Below the pieces are notes generated by a model that was given only the letters and a program-made list of their open reading frames with translations, ran no database searches and was not told the origin of the DNA. A DNA stretch of 64,000 nt, taken from NCBI RefSeq assembly GCF_024662015.1, contig NZ_CP102480.1:3652501-3716500 (forward strand), in the 5' to 3' direction. The stretch comes from Nisaea acidiphila (GTDB lineage Bacteria; Pseudomonadota; Alphaproteobacteria; Thalassobaculales; Thalassobaculaceae). The number at the start of each line of letters is the position of its first letter. The first letter of the stretch is position 1. The translations under genes and the position numbers were made by a program. Of this stretch, positions 8,835 to 17,235 are shown in pieces.

Positions 8835-9760
8835 CGCGGTGCCGCCGGTTCACCGTTGCCGCCGCGCAATATGCCATCGGACGGCCGGGAAGTTTCGAGG
8901 CCTACGAGGAGCGCATCTCCGGCATTGCCGCCGCGGCGGCGGATGGCGGGGCCTCCCTGCTGCTGTTTCCCGAATAGGGCGCGATGGAACTCGCCTCGAT
9001 CTTCGGCGAGGCGGTGGAGGCGGATCTGCAGGGCCAGATCTCGGCGCTCGACGATCTCGCCGGAAAGGTCGATGCGCTGCACATGGAGCTGGCGGGCAGG
9101 CATGGCCTGCACATCCTCGCCGCCTCGCTGCCGCTGCATGTGGTCGGCCGGGATCTTCCGGTGAACCGTGCGCGCCTTTTCGCCCCGAACGGCCGTAGCG
9201 GGTCTCAGGACAAGATCATCATGACCCGCTTCGAGCGCGAGGAATGGGCGGTCGGCGGCGGTGACGGACTCTCGGTCTTCGAGACCGATATCGGCTGTAT
9301 CGGTGTGGCGATCTGTTACGACTGCGAGTTTCCCCTGCTGGTGCGCACCATGGTCGAAGCCGGCGCGGAGCTGATCCTGATCCCGAGCTGCACCGATACG
9401 CTGCGCGGCCACGGACGTGTCCGGGTCGGCGCAATGGCGCGGGCATTGGAGAACCAGTGCTACACGGTGGTGAGCCCGACAGTGGGAAACGCACCCTGGT
9501 CGCCGTCGGTCGATGTCAACCGGGGCGTCGCCGGGGTCTACGGGCCGCCGGATATCGGTTTTCCCGAGACCGGGATCGTCGCGGAGGGCCGGTTCGACGA
9601 GGACATGCTGCTCTTTGCCGAGATCGACCTCGATCTCGTCTCCCAGGCGCGGACCGCCGGACAGGTCCTCAATCATCTGCACTGGGTCGAGCAGCCGGGC
9701 GCCGACCTCTGGCCGATCCCGCCGGTCAGGACGGTCGATCTTCTATCCGATTTGGACTAG
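8831..9760 (+). pseudogene. Carbon-nitrogen hydrolase (nitrilase superfamily) interrupted by an in-frame TAG
   Basis: The ATG at 8831 opens MTRCRRFTVAAAQYAIG and runs in frame to LLLFPE, where E48 is the expected catalytic Glu. The next codon, 8975-8977, is TAG. After it the same frame continues without a break (GAMELASIFGEAV) to 9760 and holds the catalytic Lys in QDKIIMTRFE and the Cys in ICYDCEFPLL. One base change from TAT or TAC would restore the usual FPEYGAMEL motif and a 309-residue enzyme. This could be a recent nonsense mutation, a sequencing error or, less likely, read-through. A downstream ATG at 8984 would lack the catalytic Glu. Confidence 0.85.
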
Positions 9761-10758
9761 CGCCGGGTGGCGCCCGTGCCGCGAGGCGGGTCGCTTGCGA
9801 GCGGGCGGTTGCGCTGACGCTCCCGCAGGAAGACGAAGAGCCCCGATCCCATGATCAGGACGATGCCGATCTTGACCTCGAGCCCCGGGATCTCGCCCCA
9901 TATCGCCCAGCCCCAGAAAACCGCCAGCAGCAGTCCGGTATATTCGAACGGCGCGATGATCGCGGCGTCCGCCGAGCGGTAGGCGGCGGAGAGGCAATAG
10001 GCGACGGCGGCCGAGTTGAAGCCGAGGCCGATAAAGAGCCAGAGATCCACACCCTCGGGCCAAACCCAGGCGCGCAGCAGGAAGATCAGGCTCTCGTTGT
10101 CCGTGCCCTCGGCAAAGCGCCCGTCGCCGGCAAAGATCCAGAACAGGCCCGCCACCAGCAGGAACATGGTCTGGATATAGACCGCGAGCGCGGAGGGCTT
10201 GGAGCTCATGCCGAGCTTACGGGTCATGATCTGCATGCCGGCATAGGTGATCGCGGAGACTACCGGAAGCACCAGGACCAGCCGGCTGACGCCGAGATCC
10301 TCGGGGCTCGCCCAGGGGCGCTGCATGATCACCACGCCGATGAAGCCGACAAGGACGGCGCCGAGCCGGAACGGACCGACCTTTTCCTTCAGCACCGGGA
10401 TCGACATCAGGGTGATGAAAAGCGGCGCGGCGAAGAAGAGCGCGGTGGCGTCGGCCAGCGGCAGGACCGCCAGCGCCGCGAAGTAGGACATGTTGGCGAT
10501 CACGACCAGCAGCCCCCGGAACGCGTGCAGCCCCGGTCGCCGCGTTTTTAGGATCTGCCAGCCGCCCTCGAACTGTACGATGACGAGACCGAAGGCGATG
10601 CCGATGGCCGAACGGGTAAAGACCATCTGGTGCAGCGGATATCCGCCCGAGAGTTGCTTGATCAGCATGTCGTTGATGGAAATCGCCAGCATCCCGACCA
10701 GGATGAGGGCGATGCCGAAGCTTGGACGGTCGATGGGGGAGGCGGCAGAGTCGGTCAT
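9757..10758 (-). CDS. DMT-superfamily (EamA) transporter
   Basis: A 333-residue inner-membrane protein with about ten hydrophobic helices arranged as two EamA repeats, for example GIALILVGMLAISINDMLIK at the N-terminus and the IIAPFEYTGLLLAVFWGWAIWGE segment near residue 265. DMT proteins of this size export or import amino acids, nucleobases or other small metabolites. The substrate cannot be read from sequence. It is convergent with the nitrilase-family gene, with stop codons overlapping in CTAG at 9757-9760. Confidence 0.88.
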   Translation of the reverse strand: MTDSAASPIDRPSFGIALILVGMLAISINDMLIKQLSGGYPLHQMVFTRSAIGIAFGLVIVQFEGGWQILKTRRPGLHAFRGLLVVIANMSYFAALAVLPLADATALFFAAPLFITLMSIPVLKEKVGPFRLGAVLVGFIGVVIMQRPWASPEDLGVSRLVLVLPVVSAITYAGMQIMTRKLGMSSKPSALAVYIQTMFLLVAGLFWIFAGDGRFAEGTDNESLIFLLRAWVWPEGVDLWLFIGLGFNSAAVAYCLSAAYRSADAAIIAPFEYTGLLLAVFWGWAIWGEIPGLEVKIGIVLIMGSGLFVFLRERQRNRPLASDPPRGTGATRR

Positions 10759-10794
10759 GGTGCCGGGACACTACGCCCCGAAATGCCTGTTGTC

Positions 10795-10844
10795 TTGTCC
10801 CGATGCGCCGCCCCGTCGCGGGCGTGGCGGCGCATCGGGGACAA
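10795..10844. terminator. Long hairpin between lrgB and the DMT transporter gene
   Basis: A near-perfect inverted repeat: TTGTCC-CGATGCGCCGCC at 10795-10812 pairs with GGCGGCGCATCGGGGACAA at 10826-10844 around a 13-base loop. It starts directly after the lrgB stop codon. It lacks a clear T-tract, so it may stabilise the lrgAB mRNA 3' end rather than terminate by itself. Confidence 0.5.
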
Positions 10845-11564
10845 TCAGAAGATCAGGTTCCAGAGCAGCGGCAGCAGGATCGCGGTGGCGAGCGCGTTCA
10901 GTCCCATGGCGAGGCCCGAGAAGGCGCCGGCGACCTCGCTCACCTGCATGGCCCGCGCCGTGCCGATCCCGTGCGCGGCGACGCCGATGGCGAAACCGCG
11001 GGCCGACCAGTCCTTGATGCGCAGGATGTTGAGCACGAGCGGACCGATCATCGCCCCCATGATCCCGGTCAGGATGACGAAAACCGCCGTCAGGGAGGGC
11101 AGGCCGCCGAGTTTCTCGCTGATGCCCATTGCGACCGGCGTGGTCACGGATTTGGGCGCGATGGAGATCAGCGTCGCTTCCGATACGTCGAACAGCCAGG
11201 CGATCGCGAGCGCGCTTCCGGTCGCGACGATGGAGCCGAAGATCACGCTGACGAGAATCGGGAGCAGCGATTTGCGGACCCGGGCGACCTGCCGGTAGAG
11301 CGGCAGGGCGAGCGCGACGGTCGCGGGACCAAGCAGGAAATGGACGAACTGCGCGCCCTCGAAATAGACGAGATAGGGGGTGCGGGTAACGGTGAGGATG
11401 AGCACCAGCGCGATCACCGCGATCAGCACCGGATTGACCATCGGATGCATGCCGAGCCGCTCATACAGCTTCTGACCGCCGAGATAGGCGAGCAGGGTCA
11501 GAAAGAGATGCAGCAGCGGGCTCGCGGAGAGATAGACCCAGATATCGCTGAAACCACCGTCCAT
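10845..11564 (-). CDS. lrgB: LrgB/CidB-family membrane protein
   Basis: A 239-residue polytopic membrane protein of the LrgB family, with the conserved block TLISIAPKSVTTPVAMGISE near residue 130 and the GAHGIGTARA-like segment (AAHGIGTARAMQ) near 200. LrgAB/CidAB pairs act as holin-like or pyruvate/metabolite channels in the inner membrane. The start MDGGFSDIWVYL at 11564 overlaps the lrgA stop by one base (TGATG). The open frame extends upstream to 11891 but that part only shadows lrgA. Confidence 0.9.
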   Translation of the reverse strand: MDGGFSDIWVYLSASPLLHLFLTLLAYLGGQKLYERLGMHPMVNPVLIAVIALVLILTVTRTPYLVYFEGAQFVHFLLGPATVALALPLYRQVARVRKSLLPILVSVIFGSIVATGSALAIAWLFDVSEATLISIAPKSVTTPVAMGISEKLGGLPSLTAVFVILTGIMGAMIGPLVLNILRIKDWSARGFAIGVAAHGIGTARAMQVSEVAGAFSGLAMGLNALATAILLPLLWNLIF

Positions 11565-11920
11565 CAGTCGTTTGCTCCGAGATGGGAAAGCTTCTTGAGG
11601 CCCACCATGAGCAGGGCGGTGAATATGACGGTGATCGCACTGCTGCCGATCAGCGCGGCGGTGACGCCCAGCCATTCCTTCTCGATCAGCGAAAGGTGAA
11701 GCATCACGCCGACTCCGGCCGGAACGAAGAGGAGTGAGAGATTGCGGAGCAGGGTGTCGGAGACCTGCGCGACGCTGTCGGGAACGCCGCCCCTGGTCAT
11801 CAGCCCGGTGAAGAGAATGACCATGCCGACCACAGGCCCCGGCAGGGGCAGGCCGGTTGCGGCGATGAACAGCTCGCCCAGGAGGTGGCATCCGAGCAGC
11901 AGGGTTATGGCACCGATCAT
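11564..11920 (-). CDS. lrgA: LrgA/CidA-family holin-like protein
   Basis: A 118-residue protein with four hydrophobic helices and the family signature GLPLPGPVVGMVILF near residue 23, plus LLFVPAGVGVMLH near 63. It pairs with LrgB as in many bacteria, where the two control murein hydrolase activity or pyruvate uptake. The ATG at 11920 has CGGAG five bases upstream and is preferred over a GTG two codons earlier. Regulation is not visible in the short upstream region. Confidence 0.9.
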   Translation of the reverse strand: MIGAITLLLGCHLLGELFIAATGLPLPGPVVGMVILFTGLMTRGGVPDSVAQVSDTLLRNLSLLFVPAGVGVMLHLSLIEKEWLGVTAALIGSSAITVIFTALLMVGLKKLSHLGAND

Positions 11921-11998
11921 GGTCACTCCGGCGAATGGGACTGACCGGAGTCTAGCGCTGCAATCGGCGCGCTCACAAGGTCATGGCGCCAGGGGGCG

Positions 11999-12538
11999 TC
12001 AGGCGGCTGCGGCGGCCTGCACTGTGTCGGTCTCCATGAAAACGCACCGGATGCGCTCGATGCCGGCATAGAGACAGGCGGCGAAACGGTGATTGCCGTC
12101 GCAGAGACGGCCGTTGCGGAACACCAGGTTCATCCGTCTGAAATCGCCGTGCCGCACCAGCCAGGCCACACGGGCGGCATGCTCTTCGGCACTCATCGGC
12201 GTGTTCGGATCGCGATTGTCGTCGGGGGCAATCAAGCGCTCTTCGGCGAGCGCGCGGTCGATATCGGCATCGGTGATGCGGCGCTCTGCACCGGCCCAGA
12301 ACGGATAGTCCTTGAGGCCGTGTTCGACGGCCACGTCAAGCAAATCGCGCTCTTCCAAGCGAATGCCCATCGCCCGGTCTCCCTGCCACATCGTCGGTTC
12401 TCGTCCGGCGACGGGCGTGAGCTGCTCCGGGTAGAGCAAAGGCCGTCTGCGGGGTAACGCAGGCGGCCCGATGGCCCGTTCAATTGCCGCGTCCCGTATC
12501 GTTGAGATGACGCGATGCAACAATTGCGTTTTTTGCAT
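11999..12538 (-). CDS. Hypothetical protein with a ParB-like DGNHRFAA motif
   Basis: About 179 residues, soluble and rich in charged residues. The C-terminal part holds RNGRLCDGNHRFAACLYAG near residue 142. A G-N-H-R-x-A turn is typical of ParB/Srx-like nucleotide-binding proteins and of small proteins that sense identifiers, so a ParB-like fold is possible but unproven. Starts at 12538, 12547 and 12610 are all open and none has a convincing ribosome binding site. I chose 12538. It stands alone between lrgA and qorB. Confidence 0.6.
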   Translation of the reverse strand: MQKTQLLHRVISTIRDAAIERAIGPPALPRRRPLLYPEQLTPVAGREPTMWQGDRAMGIRLEERDLLDVAVEHGLKDYPFWAGAERRITDADIDRALAEERLIAPDDNRDPNTPMSAEEHAARVAWLVRHGDFRRMNLVFRNGRLCDGNHRFAACLYAGIERIRCVFMETDTVQAAAAA

Positions 12539-12634
12539 GGACCGCATGCGATTCACGCATGGTAAATGCCGAAATTTAACTTGAATTTTCAGGCCGTTAC
12601 AAAATTTCAAGCGCGCTCTGAATTAGTGGCCCGT

Positions 12635-12677
12635 GGCCGCCCCTTTTCAACCCGAAAGCGACAGATTTGGGGCGGCC
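12635..12677. terminator. Hairpin downstream of qorB
   Basis: GGCCGCCCC at 12635-12643 pairs with GGGGCGGCC at 12669-12677 around a 25-base loop in the gap after the qorB stop at 12687. No strong T-tract follows, so terminator function is tentative. Confidence 0.35.
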
Positions 12678-12686
12678 CCGGAACGG

Positions 12687-13532
12687 TCAAGCGAGCCTGC
12701 TTTCGATCGTCTTTGAGATCGGCGTAGTCGGTCGACCGATCAGCGCGGACAATTGACGCGTGTCGTCGAAAAGCGACCCACCTGCCGCCGTCACGTCAGT
12801 GCGCGCGAGGAGTCTCGCGAACGGCTCCGGAAGGCCAGCGTCGAGGAGTGCCTCCGCGTAGTCCGCCTCAGGCAGATCGGTGTAGGGGATGGTCCGACCG
12901 CTCTGGCGTGATAGCTCTTCTGCAAAGTCGTACATCGAGAAGGATGTATCGCCAGCCAATTCATGGATCTTGTTCTCGCGTCCGCTCTGCGTCACTACGA
13001 TTGCCGCAGCTTCAGCGTAATCGATACGCGCAGCGGCGGAAATTCTGCCGTCTCGCGCGCTGCCGATTACCGTTCCATGTTCCAGACTGGCGGCGACGGC
13101 CGACTCGTAATTCTCGCAGTACCAGCCGTTTCGAAGAATTGTGAATGGGATGCCAGAGGCTTGGATCGCAGCCTCGGTTGTCTTGTGTTCCTCGGCCAGC
13201 GGGTTGTCTGTCGTGTCGGCCCGTAGAATGCTTGTATAGACAATACGCGCCACACCAGCTTCGACAGCAGCGTCAATGACGTTCTGGTGCTGCATGGAGC
13301 GCTTGCCGACCTCGCTTGAGGATATGAGAAGCAGCGTTTCCACACCCGTCAGCGCCGCGGCAAGCCCGTCTGGCTTCGAATAGTCGAATTTGCGAACCTC
13401 GACGCGAAAGTCTGCAACCTTTTGCGGACTGCGGGCGAGGGCGACGATCGTTTCTCGTGGTGCTCGCGACATTAGCTGTTCGATAACCAGATGTCCGAGT
13501 TGGCCGCTGGCGCCGGTAACGGCGATGGTCAT
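12687..13532 (-). CDS. qorB: NmrA-like NAD(P)H:quinone oxidoreductase (QOR2/YtfG type)
   Basis: A 281-residue atypical SDR. The NADP-binding motif GASGQLGH lies at residues 7-14. The segments LLLISSSEVGKR, LRNGWYCENY and HELAGD follow closely those I recall from E. coli YtfG (QOR2), which reduces quinones with NADPH. I chose the ATG at 13532 because AGGAAGAG sits directly upstream; a GTG at 13547 lies within that ribosome binding site. It is divergent from an HxlR regulator, as ytfG is from ytfH in E. coli. Confidence 0.9.
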   Translation of the reverse strand: MTIAVTGASGQLGHLVIEQLMSRAPRETIVALARSPQKVADFRVEVRKFDYSKPDGLAAALTGVETLLLISSSEVGKRSMQHQNVIDAAVEAGVARIVYTSILRADTTDNPLAEEHKTTEAAIQASGIPFTILRNGWYCENYESAVAASLEHGTVIGSARDGRISAAARIDYAEAAAIVVTQSGRENKIHELAGDTSFSMYDFAEELSRQSGRTIPYTDLPEADYAEALLDAGLPEPFARLLARTDVTAAGGSLFDDTRQLSALIGRPTTPISKTIESRLA

Positions 13533-13593
13533 TTCTCTTCCTTTCACTGAGAAGCGTGATGTCCATCAGATTTAGGCGCTTGCTTCTTAAACG

Positions 13594-13607
13594 TAAGTAC
13601 GTACATA
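13594..13607. promoter_or_regulatory. Palindromic operator candidate between qorB and the HxlR regulator
   Basis: TAAGTACGTACATA is a near-perfect palindrome centred on GTACGTAC, and a GTAAGTA element occurs on both sides (13593-13599 and 13611-13617). It sits in the 84-base divergent gap, immediately before the regulator start, where an autoregulating HxlR protein would be expected to bind. Confidence 0.55.
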
Positions 13608-13616
13608 AATGTAAGT

Positions 13617-14030
13617 ATGAAAAATAGACCTCTGAGTCCTGCGGAGACCGCGCCGCAGTCCCTTACAGATCATCTTCGGCGCGGCGATTTGATGTCTGTG
13701 GCATGTCCTTCACGCGAGGTGATGCGCCACATTACGAGCCGATGGGGCGTATTGGTGCTGATCGCACTTCTGGGCGGGACCAAGCGCTTCAGTCAGCTAC
13801 GGCGTGAGATCAACGGCGTCAGCGAACGGATGTTGGCACAGACGCTTTCCCAGCTTGAGAAGGACGGTCTGGTGAAGCGTGTCGCTTATCAAGTCGTTCC
13901 GCCTCATGTCGAATACAGCCTGACGCCACTCGGTCAGGAAGCTGCTGTAAAGGTGCGGGATTTGGCGGATTGGGTTGAGTTAAACATCCAAAAGATTCTT
14001 GGCCCGCCACCCGGTTCGGCGTCGAACTAG
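13617..14030 (+). CDS. HxlR-family transcriptional regulator (QorR/YtfH type)
   Basis: A 137-residue winged-helix protein. Near residue 30 it reads ACPSREVMRHITSRWGVLVL, where the Cys is the redox-sensing Cys known in YtfH/QorR-type HxlR proteins. The recognition helix region is GVSERMLAQTLSQLEKDGLV and the wing contains VVPPHVEYSLT. The divergent qorB and the palindrome between the two suggest that it represses qorB and itself until oxidised. Its stop overlaps the convergent moaE stop in CTAG. Confidence 0.9.
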   Translation: MKNRPLSPAETAPQSLTDHLRRGDLMSVACPSREVMRHITSRWGVLVLIALLGGTKRFSQLRREINGVSERMLAQTLSQLEKDGLVKRVAYQVVPPHVEYSLTPLGQEAAVKVRDLADWVELNIQKILGPPPGSASN

Positions 14031-14473
14031 CGCCATTTCGCGGCGGCGGCGTCGTCACTGGCGCGCGCGTTGACCCATGAGGCGCCCCCATCTTTCTCTT
14101 CGAGTTTCCAGAAGGGTGCCTTGGTCTTAAGCCAGTCGATCAGGAAATGGCAGGCCTCGAAGGCGGCTTCCCGGTGCGGCGAGGCGCAGGCGACCAGCAC
14201 GATCTGCTCTCCCGGTTCCATTCGTCCGTAGCGGTGGATGATCAGGCTGGCCTCGAGCGGCCAGCGCTCGTTCGCCTCGGCCTCGATCTTCTCCAGCATC
14301 TTCTCTGTCATGCCGGGATAATGCTCGAGCGTCATGGCGCCGACATGTTCGTCGCCGGCCATGTCGCGGACGAGGCCGACGAAATTGGTGATGCCGCCGA
14401 TATTGTGGTTCCCGGCGCCGAGCGCGCGGAGTTCCTCGCCCAGATCGAAATCTTCCTTCTGGACCCGGATCAT
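14027..14473 (-). CDS. moaE: Molybdopterin synthase catalytic subunit MoaE
   Basis: A 148-residue large subunit of molybdopterin synthase, which transfers sulfur from MoaD thiocarboxylate to precursor Z (cPMP). Family segments are GGITNFVGLVRD near residue 27, MTLEHYPGM, the IIHRYGRMEPGE block, ACASPHREAAFEAC and the C-terminal APFWKLEEKDGGASWV, which contains the active-site lysines. The start is four bases after the moaD stop, and the genes are co-transcribed with moeA and mobB. Confidence 0.96.
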   Translation of the reverse strand: MIRVQKEDFDLGEELRALGAGNHNIGGITNFVGLVRDMAGDEHVGAMTLEHYPGMTEKMLEKIEAEANERWPLEASLIIHRYGRMEPGEQIVLVACASPHREAAFEACHFLIDWLKTKAPFWKLEEKDGGASWVNARASDDAAAAKWR

Positions 14474-14477
14474 CGAC

Positions 14478-14729
14478 TCAGCCTCCGGTGACCGGCGGGA
14501 AGAAGGCGACCTCGTCGCCGGCTTTCACCGGTGCGTCGAGTTCGACGAATTCCTGATTCACCGCCGCCCGCACGACGTCCATATTGGCGAAGGCGTCCTC
14601 GAAACCGGGACCGCGCGTTTTTAGCCAGCCGATCAGCCCGGCGACATCCGTCACCTCGGCCGGAGGCGCCACGTCTTCCTCTCCGATACCGGTCTTGCCG
14701 CGCATCCAGGCGAAATAGAGAATCTTCAC
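14478..14729 (-). CDS. moaD: Molybdopterin synthase sulfur carrier subunit MoaD
   Basis: An 83-residue ubiquitin-like protein ending in PPVTGG. The C-terminal Gly-Gly is the residue pair that is adenylated and converted to thiocarboxylate. The first strand KILYFAWMRGKTGI and the later AVNQEFVELDAPVKAGDEVAFFPPV match MoaD. Its ATG overlaps the moeA stop by four bases. Confidence 0.95.
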   Translation of the reverse strand: MKILYFAWMRGKTGIGEEDVAPPAEVTDVAGLIGWLKTRGPGFEDAFANMDVVRAAVNQEFVELDAPVKAGDEVAFFPPVTGG

Positions 14730-15997
14730 AGGCCAACCTCGCTGAAGGGCAGGTAATCGACAATATCGCCGGCTTTGACTCTGGTGCAGCTCTCCGGCAG
14801 CTCCACCAGGCCGTCGGCGGCGACCATAGAGCTAAGCACGCCGGCGCCCTCGCGCTCGAACTTTTCCGCTTCAAGCGCACCGTCGCCATTCCGCCGCAGC
14901 ATGACGCGGACATATTCCCGCCGGTCGATCTTCTTTTTGTAATCGAAGGCGGCACGCACCGGGAAGAGTTCCGGCGCGTGCGGGCGCGCCCCGGAGAGTT
15001 GCTCGATCAGCGGACGGGCGACGCGGAGAAAGGTCACCATGACGGCGACCGGATTGCCCGGCAGGCCGACGAAGGGGGTCTTTCCGACCTGACCCAGCGC
15101 GACCGGCCGTCCCGGCTTGATTGCGAGCCGCCAGGAATGCAAGGAACCCTGGGCCTCGACCGCCGCTTTCACATGGTCCTCGCCGCCGCTGGAGACCCCG
15201 CCGGATGTCAGGATCATGTCCGCCTCGGCTGCCGCTTTCGCGAGACCGTCGCGAATACCGTCGAGCCGGTCGGGCAGGATGCCCATATCCGCGATCTCGC
15301 AACCGAGCCCGCGCAGCAATGCCGCCAGCGTATGGCGGTTGGAATCGTAGACCGTCCCCGAGGGGGCGTCCGCTCCGGGATCGCGGATCTCGTCGCCGGT
15401 CGAGAAGATCGCCACCCTGAGTGGCTTGAAGACCGGGAGTTCCGTCAGGCCGGTTGCCGCGGCAAGTCCGATATCCTGCGGCCGTAGCCGGATCCCGGCT
15501 TCGAGAATGCGGGTTCCTTCGGAGATATCCTCTCCCGCGAAGCGCCGGTTGGCGCCGCGCTTGATGCCCGGAGGGATGACCACCCGGTCGCCTTCTGCCC
15601 GACAATCCTCCTGCATCATAACCGTATCGGGAGCATCCCCATCCTCGCCCAAAGGCATCGGGGCGCCGGTAAAGATGCGGATAGCGGTTCCCCGCCGCTG
15701 CGAGCTGTCAAGCGGATGACCCGCCGCGACGGTCGCGGCGACGGGAAGCACCGTATCGGCGTCCGTCGCGAGGTCGTCGAAATAGACGGCATAGCCGTCG
15801 ACGGCGGAATTGTCGTGCGGCGGTACCGAGCGGGTGGCGACGATGTCCTGCGCGAGGATGCGTCCGAGGGCCGCGCCGAGCGGGACCCGTTCCTGCTCGA
15901 CGATAGGATGCAGGATCTCCCGGAAGCGGGCGAGCGCGTCGGCGACGGGAATCAGCTTGCCGCCGAAGGCGAAGCAGTCATCGGTCAGTTGCGACAT
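14726..15997 (-). CDS. moeA: Molybdopterin molybdenumtransferase MoeA
   Basis: A 423-residue enzyme that inserts molybdate into adenylated molybdopterin. It begins with ALARFREILHPI and carries the domain signatures SVPPHDNSAVDGYAV near residue 58, IFTGAPMP near 110, STGDE near 192, LTSGGVSSGGEDHV near 255 and GLPGNPVAVMVTF near 310. These are the usual landmarks of the MoeA domains. It lies three bases after mobB and overlaps moaD, so the molybdopterin genes form one minus-strand operon. Confidence 0.95.
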   Translation of the reverse strand: MSQLTDDCFAFGGKLIPVADALARFREILHPIVEQERVPLGAALGRILAQDIVATRSVPPHDNSAVDGYAVYFDDLATDADTVLPVAATVAAGHPLDSSQRRGTAIRIFTGAPMPLGEDGDAPDTVMMQEDCRAEGDRVVIPPGIKRGANRRFAGEDISEGTRILEAGIRLRPQDIGLAAATGLTELPVFKPLRVAIFSTGDEIRDPGADAPSGTVYDSNRHTLAALLRGLGCEIADMGILPDRLDGIRDGLAKAAAEADMILTSGGVSSGGEDHVKAAVEAQGSLHSWRLAIKPGRPVALGQVGKTPFVGLPGNPVAVMVTFLRVARPLIEQLSGARPHAPELFPVRAAFDYKKKIDRREYVRVMLRRNGDGALEAEKFEREGAGVLSSMVAADGLVELPESCTRVKAGDIVDYLPFSEVGL

Positions 15998-16000
15998 GGC

Positions 16001-16507
16001 TCACGCGGCTTTCGAAAGACCAGTAAAGTCGAGAATATAGTCCGCGAGCGCCGCGACGTCGTTCAAATCGAGCACGGGAACGGTCGCCTCCGCGACCGGG
16101 CCGTCGGACGCCACGGCCCGGATCTGCGGGTCGTTCGGCTGCAACAGCGCCTTGCCGGTCTCCCGCCGGAAGATTTCCATCTTGTCGTGCGGATGATCCT
16201 TGAAGCCCTCTACGATCAGCAGATCGACCGCACTCATATGCGGGATCAGCTCCTCGATGGCGGGTTCCGGCGACCCGCGGTTCTCGTGCATCAGGGCCCA
16301 GCGATTGGCCGAGGTCACCAGAACCTCGGTCGCCCCGGCCGCGCGATGTTCGTAGGAATCCTTGCCGGGAACATCGACGTCGAAGGCGTGATGGGCATGT
16401 TTCATGGTGGAGACCCGCACGCCGCGGGACACCAACTCCGGGATCAGCTTGACGAGCAGGGTCGTCTTGCCGCTGCCGCTCCATCCAACGAGACCGAATA
16501 TCTTCAT
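16001..16507 (-). CDS. mobB: Molybdopterin-guanine dinucleotide biosynthesis adapter MobB
   Basis: A 168-residue P-loop protein with the Walker A motif GWSGSGKTTLL at residues 8-18, then TMKHAHHAFDVDVPGKDSY and LIVEGFKDHPHDKMEI, all typical of MobB. It binds GTP and assists MobA in forming the guanine dinucleotide cofactor. No mobA is in this window. It is the first gene of the molybdopterin group, 38 bases after the end of pgsA. Confidence 0.94.
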   Translation of the reverse strand: MKIFGLVGWSGSGKTTLLVKLIPELVSRGVRVSTMKHAHHAFDVDVPGKDSYEHRAAGATEVLVTSANRWALMHENRGSPEPAIEELIPHMSAVDLLIVEGFKDHPHDKMEIFRRETGKALLQPNDPQIRAVASDGPVAEATVPVLDLNDVAALADYILDFTGLSKAA

Positions 16508-16545
16508 GGGGCGAAGTCTAGTAGTCCGGACATGCCCGGCTCAAG

Positions 16546-17160
16546 TCACGCATCCGCGGCGGCGCCCTTGCCGGATGAGGATCTCCTGCGCGCTCGTTCT
16601 GCCTGGGCTTCCGGGGTCACATGCAGCAGGCCGGAGCGGAGGTAATCGTAGCCGGTGACCAGGGTCAGGATCGCCGCGGCCCAGAGCAGGCCCTCGCCGA
16701 TCAGAACAGTCGGCAGCCACGCGGGCCCCGCGGAGCCGACAATGAGAAAGCCGAGCGACCCGATCTGGAAGGCTGTCTTCCATTTCGCAAGTTTGCTGAC
16801 CGGCATCCGGACCTGGATCTCGGCGAGGAACTCGCGCAGACCCGAAACCAGGATCTCGCGCAGCAGGATGATCAGCGCCGGCAGCAGGCTGTATCCGGAG
16901 ATATGGTCCAGCGCGCAGAGGATCAGCAGGCAGGCACCGACCAGAAGCTTGTCCGCGATCGGGTCGAGCAGGCGGCCGAAATCGGACTGCTGGTTCATCG
17001 AACGGGCGAGATAACCGTCCAGATAATCCGTGATACCGGCAAAGGCGTAGAGGCCGAGCGCGATCCAGCGATACATCGGCTCGTTAAGCCAGATGAGCGC
17101 GATGATGAAGGGGATCACCAGGATACGCGAGAGGGTCAGCAGATTGGGAAGGCCGGTCAT
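16546..17160 (-). CDS. pgsA: CDP-diacylglycerol--glycerol-3-phosphate 3-phosphatidyltransferase PgsA
   Basis: Inner-membrane enzyme of 204 aa that makes phosphatidylglycerophosphate, the precursor of phosphatidylglycerol and cardiolipin. The CDP-alcohol phosphotransferase motif is complete near residues 43-72: D-YL-DG-YL-AR, then G and two Asp residues in GRLLDPIAD. The N-terminus GLPNLLTLSRILVIPF is the PgsA form. It sits between uvrC and the molybdopterin genes, a linkage common in alphaproteobacteria. Confidence 0.95.
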   Translation of the reverse strand: MTGLPNLLTLSRILVIPFIIALIWLNEPMYRWIALGLYAFAGITDYLDGYLARSMNQQSDFGRLLDPIADKLLVGACLLILCALDHISGYSLLPALIILLREILVSGLREFLAEIQVRMPVSKLAKWKTAFQIGSLGFLIVGSAGPAWLPTVLIGEGLLWAAAILTLVTGYDYLRSGLLHVTPEAQAERARRRSSSGKGAAADA

Positions 17161-17235
17161 ATCTCTGCTTCGATCTGAAGATTGGCATTGGCGGCTCTTG
17201 CAGCCGCTCTCTTCTTGAGGGCGAAGCTACACCAA

